Shown one piece after another: positions 54,000 to 62,874 of a DNA stretch of 64,000 nucleotides; the first letter of the stretch is position 1; each line of letters starts with the position of its first letter. The notes beneath the pieces were generated by a model. That model ran no database searches. It was not told the DNA's origin and worked only from the letters and a program-made list of their open reading frames with translations. Made by a program: the position numbers and the translations under genes. The DNA is from Mycoplasma sp. NEAQ87857 (GTDB lineage Bacteria > Bacillota_I > Bacilli_A > Mycoplasmatales > Metamycoplasmataceae), in contig NZ_CP045542.1 in the NCBI RefSeq assembly GCF_009792315.1, forward strand, positions 682,001 through 746,000. Direction: 5' to 3'.

Positions 54000-54036
54000 T
54001 TTGCTTTTTTTTAATTCCCTTTATTAATTGCTTCAT
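53947..54036 (-). CDS. 29-codon ORF with strong RBS, (A)8 slippage tract
   Basis: ATG 54036 is preceded by AAGGAGG at 4-base spacing. The frame as given reads MKQLIKGIKKKQNET... and stops at 53947-53949. It passes through eight A residues (54005-54012). If the tract were 7 or 10 A, the same start would read into MRQIVLLILLIILLILTK, giving a basic N-terminus plus a 17-residue hydrophobic helix, the classic layout of type I toxin peptides. SD and start codon lie in a hairpin (54035-54041 with 54056-54062). Confidence 0.4.
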   Translation of the reverse strand: MKQLIKGIKKKQNETNCFVNTFNNFAYLN

Positions 54037-54086
54037 CTTGCCTCCTTGAGATACAGCAAGATAGCACCAAGGTGCGTGCCGCACCT
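54035..54086 (-). promoter_or_regulatory. Structured 5' leader of the micro-peptide mRNA
   Basis: Two hairpins on the minus strand: AGGTGC/GCACCT (54070-54086), which competes with an overlapping GCACC/GGTGC pairing, and ATCTTGC/GCAAGAT (54035-54041 with 54056-54062), which puts AAGGAGG in the loop and the AUG in the stem. A weak promoter (TATACA at 54092-54097 with TTGGTT 19 bases upstream) lies before it. Confidence 0.5.
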
Positions 54087-54172
54087 CAATATGTATATAA
54101 AAAAACACACATAATGAACCAAAAATAAACTAACTTTAAACAAAGTGAAGCTATAGTAAACTCTATAAATAT

Positions 54173-54203
54173 AAAAGAAAATGGAAAAATCCATTTTCTT
54201 TTT
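54173..54203 (+). terminator. Terminator, plus strand (possibly both)
   Basis: 13-bp perfect stem AAAAGAAAATGGA/TCCATTTTCTTTT, 4-nt loop, further T. It separates the small-RNA region from the glycosyltransferase operon. Confidence 0.8.
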
Positions 54204-54357
54204 CATTAGCATAAAAAATCAAAATGCAAAATAGTGAAAAATGGTTATTCAAGGTCAAAAATTTTTAAGATTTTATGATAAAATTTTAATTAATAGTATG
54301 CTATAAATCAGTTTGTTTGGTATGATTTATAGTTTTTATTTTTTATATGGAGTTAAA

Positions 54358-55377
54358 ATGAAATTATCAATTATTTCGCTAGTTGGAGAATCTGCTAGAG
54401 ATGTAAGAAATTACTTACAAGATTTAAAAGAACAAGAAAATCAAGATTTTGAAGTTATCTTATTTATCAATAATAAAAAAGAAGCAAAAAACATCTTTGC
54501 TGAAACTAATTCATTTTTTGATTTCTTTAAAAATAGATTAAATATTGTATTTAATACTAAAAATAATTCATATCAAGTAAATTTAATCAATGCTTTTAAA
54601 ATGGTAAAAGGTGATTTTGTTACTGTAATTAACTCTGATACCAGTTTAAAAAAAACTTATATCCAAAAAATTATTGACCAAGCTCAAAACGCCAATGTAG
54701 ATGTTTTAGAATTTAGACCTAGAATCATCGGTACAATTAGGTATAAACCAAAAACCAGAATAAAAAGTGATATCGCTTATAAAACAAGTGATAACCCTTC
54801 AATTGTCGCTTACACTCATCCATTTATTTTTAATAAAGTTTTTAAAAGAAGTTTAGTATCTCAAATGTCTAAATATAAAGTGGTTAATTCAAATGATTCA
54901 AAATTATGTATTGGAATTATGTATTTATTAATGCTTAATGCTAAAACATATATGTATTTAGATTATAGAATTTGAAGAGAATATTTTGATTCAAATATTT
55001 GATTTAATTCTAAAAATTTTTTAAATGAATTTAGTAGTATCTTACAATATATCAATACCAAAGATATCAAACGTAGTGAAGAAGTTATTTATGCTAAGTA
55101 TTATTTTTTAAAAATTTTACTTACAGCATTTTTAACTGAGACATCATTTATGTATAAAAAGTTTAAATATTTTGGAAAAGATGAAATTAATGAAAAGCGT
55201 AGTGCTTTATTGCAAAAAAAACATATTGAACTAATTACTAAAACTGAACAAAGTTCAGAGTATGAAAAGTTCATTTCAACTAACATTTATATGTTAAAAA
55301 ATAATGATGAAACAAATCTATTAATCAAACCTGTTAAAACAATTAATAAAAATAAAATTTTGTCTAATTTAGAATAA
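54358..55377 (+). CDS. Family 2-like glycosyltransferase
   Basis: 339 residues. ATG 54358 (GGAG 8 bases upstream) is preferred over ATG 54313, which has no RBS. The GT-A start LSIISLVGESARDVRNYLQ DL, then FEVILFINNKKEA, and MVKGDFVTVINSDTSL with the acidic motif (DSD-like NSDTS) resemble GT2 enzymes. The C-terminal half is helical and unrecognised. Such enzymes make surface polysaccharide or glycolipid in mycoplasmas, but the substrate is unknown. Stop overlaps the next start (TAATG). Confidence 0.75.
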
Positions 55378-56057
55378 TGTATCAAAATAGTGGTTTATTA
55401 AGAAGATTTTTTGCTAACTTATTTGATTTTATATTAACAATATTTATTAGTATTGTTTTTTTTGCGACGGTATTAAACAAAACAAATGATCATAATTTAG
55501 TTGATATTACTAAGTCAACTAAATTATTTTATACTCCTTTTATTTTAATGTTGTTTTGGATTAATTTCTACTACATTGTAATGCCTTTATTATTCAAAGG
55601 AAGAACTTTATTTTATTGAATATTTGGGATTAAAATTATTTATACTCAAACAAAAACCTTTGATTGAAAATTAATTGTAAAACGTAATTATTTAGGTTGT
55701 CTTTATTTTTCAATTGTCATAATTTTGTTTTTGGTTTTTATCCATCCAAATCATTTTCATTTTAAGGATAATAAGATTGCTCTTGATAATACTATTTATA
55801 CTCAGATAGTGATTAAAGTATTATCTATTTTTCTATATGTCTGAGTCGTGATTTTAGGTTTTGGTTCAATTTTTATGATTTTTAATCGCAAAAAGCTAAC
55901 ATTAATTGACAAAATAACTGATTCTAGAGTAGTTTTAAAAGACCAAATTATACTTGAAGAAAAACAAGAAATAATGCTATTACCTTTTTATAACTACCAT
56001 AGAAATTACAAGTATTTAAATAATATAAATAACAAGGGAGAAGAATATGATACTTAA
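55377..56057 (+). CDS. RDD-family membrane protein
   Basis: 226 residues. N-terminal LLRRFFANLFDFILTIFIS has the R...D layout of the RDD domain; four hydrophobic segments (about 15-38, 55-82, 105-125 and 145-170). GIKIIYTQTKTFDWKLIVKRN is the usual mid-domain stretch. Function of RDD proteins is mostly unknown (transport in some). Coupled to both neighbours: TAATG at its start and 11-base overlap with the helicase gene. Confidence 0.82.
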
Positions 56058-58230
56058 GAAAATTGATTTACTTTCTGATTTAAATGATAAGCAAAAAGAA
56101 GCTGTTGAATATTTTGAAAAACCATTAAGAATTATTGCAGGAGCAGGTAGTGGTAAAACTAAAGTATTAACAAGAAAAGTTGCTTATTTAGTTAATACTT
56201 TAGGAATTTCTCCAAAAAATATTCTTGCAGTTACTTTTACTAATAAAGCATGTAATGAAATGAGTTCAAGAATTGCAAAATATTGTGAGGATAACAAACT
56301 AAAAATCAAAGTATTTACTTTCCACTCTCTTTGTGCTAACATCTTAAGAAAACACATACGTTTAATAGGTTATCCAACTGATTTTTTAATTATTGATGAA
56401 ATTGATAAAGTACAAATTTTACAAGAAATTTACCGTAGATTACAAGTATCAACTCATGAAATTAGTTATAAAAATATGATTCAATACATTTCTTGAGCTA
56501 AAAATTATGGTTATGATGCTAATCAATTTGCTGATAAATTAAAAGATCAAGTAAGTGATGTAATTCCTAGAATTTATCAAGAATACTTAAATGAGTTAGC
56601 TTCTAAAGGTTCATTAGATTTTGATGATTTAATTATTAATACCAATATTTTGTTTGAAACCCATCCAGAAATAGCAGCAAGATATCAAAAATACTATCAA
56701 TATGTATTGATTGATGAGTTTCAAGATACTTCTGAAAATCAATATAACATTATTAAATCAATCGTTGGTAAAAATACCCATTTAACTATTGTTGGAGATC
56801 CTGATCAAACTATTTATAACTGACGTGGAGCAGATGTAAATTTAATCCTAAACTTTGATAAAGATTATAAAGATGCAAAAACTATTGTTTTAGATACTAA
56901 CTATCGTTCTACTAAAAAAATTCTAACTGCAGCTAATAAATTAATTAAACATAATTCAAATAGATTCAATAAAGATTTAATTACCAATAATGAAGAAGGC
57001 GAAGACATCGAATTTTATCATGGATTTAGTGTTGAAGCTGAAGCTAGATGAGTAGTACAAAAAATTAATGAACTTAAAAAACAAAAAAATCAATTAAAAA
57101 ATATAGCGATTTTATATCGTTCAAATTATTATTCTCGTCCTTTTGAAGAAGCTTTAATTCAAGAAAATATCAATCACAAAATTTTTAACGGTACTAAGTT
57201 TTTCCAAAGAACTGAAATTAAAGATGCTATTGCTTTTTTAAGAGTAATTGCTGATGGTCAAGATATTGCATTAAACAGAATTATTAATATACCTAACCGT
57301 GGGATTGGGGAAGTTACTCTTAAAAAATTAAAAGCATTTGCAGATAAAAACAGTAAAACATTATTTAAAACCTTAGTTGAAGATTGAAAAAAACTACCTT
57401 TAACTAAAGAAATGATTATTAAAAATATTTTCCCATTTCTTCAAATTATTGCTAAATATCAAAATGCTTTAAAATCAAACAGCATTAGTATTGTTTTAGA
57501 TAAAATGCTTGAAGAAATAGGATATTATAAACATATTGAAGGAAACAAAAACCTTCGTGGATCAGCTATTGATAATGTTAAGGAATTAATTAGCTCAATA
57601 GCAAACTGAGAAGCTAAAAACCCTGAATCAAACGTTATTGATTATTTAAATATGGTGTCATTATTATCTGTTTCTGATGAATATGATAATATCACTAACT
57701 ATGTTTCACTAATGACTATCCATTCAGCTAAAGGATTAGAATTTGATAATATTTTTCTTGTTGGACTAACTGAAGGAGTATTTCCTAGTTATAAATCATT
57801 AAGAAAAGATGAATATTTAGTATCTAGTGCTCAAACTAATAAAGATGAGGCAATCGAAGAAGAGCGTAGATTAGCTTATGTGGCAGTAACTAGAGCTAAG
57901 AAAAAATTATTCATTAGTGATTCAAGAGGTAAATTAATTGGTACTGATCAAAATAAAGTTCCTTCAAGATTTATTGTTGAAATGGGAATTAATTTACAAG
58001 ATACCATTTTATTCAACAATCACTCATTAGATTTAGATGATGAAGATGAAAACGAGGATCAAGAAAGTGGAAATAATATTTTAGTGGGTGATATTATTAG
58101 TCACATTGTCTTTGGTGAAGGAGAAGTGTTAGATGTTAATTCATATGACATTGTGGTTAAATTTATTAAAGATGGAGCACAAAAAACTTTAAATAAAAAT
58201 CACCCTTCTATTAAAGTGATTTCTAAATAA
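56047..58230 (+). CDS. pcrA: UvrD/PcrA superfamily 1 DNA helicase
   Basis: 727 residues, full length. Motif I IIAGAGSGKTKVLTRKVAYL (about residue 32), Ia AVTFTNKACNEM, II VLIDEFQDTSE, III GDPDQTIYNWRGAD, IV VLDTNYRST, V TIHSAKGLEFDNIF, VI RRLAYVAVTRAKKKLF. The C-terminal FGEGEVLDVNSYDIVVKF is the PcrA tudor-like end. Unwinds DNA in repair and removes RecA or polymerase blocks. GGGAGAAG before ATG 56047; the stop shares a base with the next start. Confidence 0.95.
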
Positions 58231-59795
58231 TGTCTTGATTTATTGTATTAATTTTCTTAATTCTATTTTTCATACTAATTTGTGGAACATTTTTAATTAT
58301 TCTTTATTATTTATACTTCCGTTCAACTTCTGGAGTAATTATTTTTGTTGTTGATAATAACAATCAAAGAGTTTTAAGATTAACTAATCAATATTATTTC
58401 TTTTCTAATATTTTTGATTCTAAAAAAATGAAATTTGATCGTTATTCATTTATTCGATTAGATGATTTTTATACATTTTTAGATCAAAAAGATGTTGAAA
58501 TTCTTAAACATTTTTTTCAAAACGAAGAAACAGAATTAACTTTAGAATTTAGCATCAATCCTAATATTGTATCTAATTTAACTTTAGTTGAAAAAGTTAT
58601 AAGTTTCTTTGATAAAACTGTTTTGAAGAAAAATAACTACTATTTAAATATTAAAAAAGTCGATAATAACCAATTTATTGCTAACATTAAATGAAATAAT
58701 CAAATCAAAAATACTAAAACTGTTTTTAAAAAACAAATTTTTGGAACTAAAAAAATTAAAAGTTATCATCCAATAAGCGTTATTGGTTTAAGCTTAAGAC
58801 CAATTTATTACAATAAAGAATTAAGTAATAATGCTTTAAAAGATATTTTTGATTTTTTAGAGATTAATGACTTTAAAAAAGTTTATTTCTATGATAGGGA
58901 TTTAATTTATCTAACTTTAAATGATATATCTAAGAAAAAATATCAAACTATATTGCATAAAATTGATTTATTAAATAAAAATACTATTTTATCTAAATAT
59001 TTTAATTCTGGTGCAATTATTAATAATTGAGAAATCAAAGACAATAACGATGTTGAACAGGTTTTAGGTTTAATTAGATATGCTAATGATTTAAATATTG
59101 TTAATAATCAACAAATAACATTAACTAAATCAACCTTAACTTCTAAGGAATATTTAGAATATAAAACCAATATGATGATTTATGTTGCAGAAAATCAAAA
59201 TTGTGAATTTAAATATCAATTTATTGATATTTATCGTTATTTAACTAAAAATAAATCACTATTAGCTATAGCTAAAGTTAAACATCGAAACATCGATCCT
59301 AAATGAATTAAGTTTTTTGAACAAATTCCTAGATTTAATTATTCATATGAAGAATTATGATTCAACAACTTAAATCAAAGAAATAACTTAGAACATAAAA
59401 ACATTTTATTAAAAATGTCTCAAGAAGTCTTTTTAAATCAAAAATTTAAAAAGACAAATCATGTCATTCCTTTAGTTTATTCTGATTTATTTGAATATAG
59501 TGAATTAAAAGATAAAATTAATTCTAACTATAGTTTAGGTATTGCTACTGCTTTATATGTTAAAGTAATTGATAAACCATTGATTAATGTTATTAATAGT
59601 ACCAAGTTAAAAGCTATAGTTATTGCAAAAGATTTAGCTCAACAATTAAACAATACTCAAGTTTATTTTGATTGCATTAATCTAGTAAGACTTGCTAGTT
59701 ACAATAAGATTCAAATTATTTATGAACAACCAAGAGATAATCTTGATCCTTTAATTGTTAAAAAAGCTAAAGTATTTATTGCTTACAATGAATAG
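58230..59795 (+). CDS. Membrane-anchored conserved-type protein, unknown
   Basis: 521 residues. One strong N-terminal membrane helix (about 3-30), then a long cytoplasmic part with many Lys/Asn/Tyr/Phe and alternating beta/alpha pattern (for example SYHPISVIGLSLRPIYYNKE, KLKAIVIAKDLAQQLNNTQVYF). No catalytic motif that I recognise. It is tightly coupled to pcrA (TAATG) and lies 7 bases before msrA, a housekeeping setting that argues for a real, conserved gene. Confidence 0.7.
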
Positions 59796-59802
59796 GGGTA
59801 TA

Positions 59803-60273
59803 ATGAGACGTATTTATGTTGCTGGTGGATGCTTTTGAGGAGTACAAGGGTATTTTAAAACCATAAACGGAATTATTTTTTCAACAGTAGGATATGCTAA
59901 TAGTGCAATTAACAATCCAAGCTATCAACAAGTGAAAGCACATATTACTAATGCTGTTGAAACTGTGGAATTATATTATGATGAATCTAAAATTACTTTA
60001 GTTGAAATTATTAATAAACTGTTTGATGTGATTGACCCTACAGCTTTAAATTATCAAGGGCCAGATTTTGGTAGTCAATATCGTAATGGAATTTATTATG
60101 AAGTTGATAGTGATTTAGCTGTTATTCAAGACACTATTAATAATTTAGCTAAAAACTACTCAAAACCAGTAGTTACTGAAATTAAGAAATTAGAAAATTA
60201 TTTTCTTGCTGAAGAATATCATCAAGATTACACTGACAAAAACCCAAACGTTGCTTGTCATATTGATTTTTAA
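59803..60273 (+). CDS. msrA: Peptide methionine sulfoxide reductase A
   Basis: 156 residues. Active-site VAGGCFWGVQGYF (Cys10, with Trp encoded by UGA), STVGYAN, VETVELYYDES, ALNYQGPDFGSQYRNGIYY and AEEYHQDYTDKNP, all in the family order. Repairs oxidised methionine. ATG 59803 is 7 bases after the previous stop, GGGG upstream. Confidence 0.95.
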
Positions 60274-60276
60274 CAA

Positions 60277-60307
60277 AAAAACAAAAGCTTTTAAAGCTTT
60301 TGTTTTT
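60277..60307. terminator. Terminator between msrA and azoreductase
   Basis: Stem ACAAAAGC/GCTTTTGT extended by A/T pairs; T-run on plus. Shared by the convergent gene, whose stop (60306-60308) lies in it. Confidence 0.82.
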
Positions 60308-60905
60308 AATTTAAGTCATTAATTTTACTAAATTGTTCAACTAGAGTATTAGAAATTTCTTTAGGATTAGATCCTAAAATTGGAGCAACTTTAGTACCAC
60401 AATATTCAATAGTTTGCACTGATTTAGCACCTAGAAAATTAAAAGTACCTTTTAATCATTCAATGTGACTACCAAATGGATATCAATCTCTGGGAGCTCC
60501 TTGGGTTGCTACTACTATTACATTTAAATTAGTTAACAATCCAATAGCATCACCTTTTGTTGAATATTTATAACTAAAAGTCTTATTTGCTACACAAATA
60601 GAATCAATAAAGTTTTTAACTAAAACAGTAGGGCCAAAATTTGTCATTGAACAAGAAATTACTAAAGTATCAATTTCTTTTAATTTGTCAATTCAAAAAT
60701 CTGATTCTACATCAGCAAAATAAGTTTTGAAGTTTGCTTGTGTTAAAAAGATTGAACTTAATTTAGTGTCGTTTAAATTAATTCTTTCAACTTGGTCTTT
60801 ATCAAAGTTTTTTAAAGTATACTGATAAAATGCATCCATAATGTTTCTTGAATAAGAAACTTCATTAGCTGAAAGATTTCCGTCTAAAAATAATATTTTT
60901 CTCAT
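60306..60905 (-). CDS. azoR: FMN-dependent NADH-azoreductase-like flavoprotein
   Basis: 199 residues. Flavodoxin-like fold: KILFLDGNLSANEVSYSRNIMDAF (phosphate-binding loop region with the Ser run), VISCSMTNFGPTVLVKNFID (family PMYNFxxPxxLKxWID) and FSYKYSTKGDAIG, then VVATQGAPRDWYPFG. Once annotated AcpD, these reduce quinones or azo compounds with NADH. Single gene facing msrA. Confidence 0.85.
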
Positions 60906-61070
60906 ATGTTACCTCTACATAAATAATACAAAAATTACGTATAAAATCATAAAAATAATATATTTTTAATTTTTTTATGATTTTAGGACGTCATTTACTT
61001 AATTAAGTAATAAAAAATATTAAAATTATAAAGATATTATTTTTTGATAATGTCCAGAATAGGAGAAATA

Positions 61071-62258
61071 ATGGCAAAATTCAAACGTGTATTTATGATT
61101 GTAACTGACGGTTTAGGTATTGGTCCTGACCGTGATCAAAAAGCTTTTGGTGATGCAGGGGCTAATACTATTAGATCTGCATCAATGGCTGAAGAATTCA
61201 AAATTGATACATGAAAAAAACTTGGTATTGGTAATATAACAGAGTTAAATGGTAATTACCACGTAAAACAACCTTTAGCTTATATGGCTAAAGTACAAGA
61301 AGTTTCAAATGCTAAAGATACCTTAGCAGGACATTGAGAAATGATGGGTATTAAAACCTTAGTACCATTTCCTACATTTTTTGAAAACGGTTTTCCTCAA
61401 GAATTAATCGATGAACTATCAAAAGCATTTGATGGTAGACCAATTGTTGGAAATAAAGCTTCTTCAGGAACAGAAATTATTAATGAATTAGCTCATGAAG
61501 AAAAAGAAAAAGGAGCAATTATTGTTTATACTTCTATGGATTCAGTGCTCCAAATTTGTGCTCATGAAGAATGAACTGGTTTAGATAACTTATATAGATA
61601 TGCTAAAGCTGCTAGAGAAATTTGTTCTTCTAAACCTGAATGAAATGTTGGAAGAATTATAGCTAGACCTTATGTTGGAGAAGAAGGAAACTATACAAGA
61701 ACCTTCAACAGACATGATTATGCAAATAAACCAAGAGAAATGATTTTAAATGAACTTCAAAAACAAGGTGTTGAAGTTATTTCAATTGGTAAAATTAATG
61801 ATATTTTTGTAGGTCAAGGTATTTCTAGACATCTTGCTAGTGGTAGTGATGAAAGAGGAATGGATATCACTATTGATCTTGCGACTCAAGATGGAGAAAA
61901 TCAATTTATTTTCACTAACTTAGTTGAATTTGATTCACATTATGGACATAGAAGAAATGTGCATGGTTATGCTCAAAATATTGCTAACTTAGATGTTAAA
62001 TTAGCAAAATTAATTAACGCATTAAAAGAAGATGATTTATTAATCATTACTTCAGATCATGGTAATGATCCATTATATCCAGGATTTAACCATACTAGAG
62101 AATTTCTTCCAGCTACTATTTATTCAAAATCATTCAAATCACCTAAAGTATTAGAAAACTTTAATGGACTTGGAACATTAGGAAACATTGTTGCAAGAAA
62201 CTTTGGTGCTGATATTGTTGTTGAAACTGGTGATGATGTTTTTGACAAATTAGTTTAG
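61071..62258 (+). CDS. deoB: Phosphopentomutase
   Basis: 395 residues. [23 protein letters not shown] holds the metal-binding Asp; KDTLAGHWEMMGI is diagnostic for DeoB. CAHEEWTG and [11 protein letters not shown] follow, and [21 protein letters not shown] and [20 protein letters not shown] complete the alkaline-phosphatase-fold site. Interconverts ribose/deoxyribose 1- and 5-phosphates in nucleoside use, which fits the nucleoside importer and nuclease elsewhere in the window. AGGAGA before ATG 61071. Confidence 0.95.
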
Positions 62259-62265
62259 ATAATTT

Positions 62266-62293
62266 AAATAGACACAAACTTGTGTCTATTTTT
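62266..62293 (+). terminator. Terminator of deoB
   Basis: 11-bp stem AAATAGACACA/TGTGTCTATTT, loop AACT, T-run. Confidence 0.88.
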
Positions 62294-62319
62294 CTTTAAT
62301 CTAGTTTTATTTTTGCTTT

Positions 62320-62328
62320 TGGTATAAT
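62320..62328 (+). promoter_or_regulatory. Extended -10 promoter of rbfA (leaderless)
   Basis: TGGTATAAT (extended -10; hexamer 62323-62328) ends 6 bases before ATG 62335, so the mRNA should start at the AUG without RBS. Confidence 0.6.
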
Positions 62329-62334
62329 AATTTT

Positions 62335-62667
62335 ATGAATCACATCAATCTACAAAGAAAAGAAGCACAAATTCATCAATTAGTTGCAGATATTGTTACT
62401 AATGATTTAACTAATGTTAATGTTATTGATCCAGTAGTTATGGATGTTAAACTTAGTGCCGATTTATCTTACTTAAAAGTTTATGTTAATCTTTATGGAA
62501 ATACAACTAAAGGTCTTCAAGCATTAAATAATGCAAGTGGTTATGTAAGAAAAGTTTTATCTAAAAGTTTAAATTGAAGAAAAGTTCCACAAATTACTTT
62601 TTATTTAGATGAAGTTAGTGCAAATGGTTTAAAAATTGATCAAATTCTTAAACAAATTAAAGACTAA
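62335..62667 (+). CDS. rbfA: Ribosome-binding factor A
   Basis: 110 residues, UGA Trp. KH-like fold: RKEAQIHQLVADIVTNDLT, PVVMDVKLSADLSYLKVYVNL, ASGYVRKVLSKSL and VPQITFYLDEV (family PxLxFxxD). Matures the 30S subunit at 16S rRNA helix 1. Lacks a Shine-Dalgarno; probably leaderless. Single gene with its own terminator. Confidence 0.93.
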
Positions 62668-62714
62668 AAACTAATAAATCATTCATTTATATTGATGATT
62701 TATTAGTTTTTTAT
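62668..62714 (+). terminator. Terminator of rbfA
   Basis: 15-bp perfect stem (62668-62682 with 62695-62709), 12-nt loop, T-run. Confidence 0.9.
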
Positions 62715-62874
62715 TTTCTTAAAGAGTTGAATAAGACTTAAATTTGAATAATAAATATGGCTTAATTCTTTCTCTTATAGTATTTATTAAAATATGATAT
62801 CATTTACAAAGTAAATAAAATTAATATTAATTTTCAAAATACATACCTAATATGGATGTTTTATAAGGGGACAA

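Larger units (their letters stand above)
53594..54357. other. 764-bp gene-poor region with structured RNA signals
   Basis: No ordinary gene. Contains, from left to right: AT-rich spacer, plus-strand promoter (53790-53818), 13-bp direct repeat copy 1 (53824-53836), bidirectional-type hairpin (53838-53875), one arm of a 22-bp inverted repeat (53876-53897), a hydrophobic micro-ORF on minus (53943-53999), the other arm (53983-54004), direct repeat copy 2 over a start codon (54029-54041), and two GC-rich leader hairpins (54035-54086). It ends with a terminator (54173-54203). Confidence 0.7.

Noticed and set aside
53820-54100. SRP/4.5S RNA, tmRNA or RNase P RNA in the gene-poor region
   Set aside because: None of their conserved cores could be found; the paired repeats, convergent promoters and micro-ORF fit a toxin-antitoxin-like locus better.
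61071-62258. Cofactor-independent phosphoglycerate mutase (gpmI)
   Set aside because: The metalloenzyme fold is shared, but the TLAGHWEMMG, CAHEE and [14 protein letters not shown] blocks and 395-residue length are those of phosphopentomutase.
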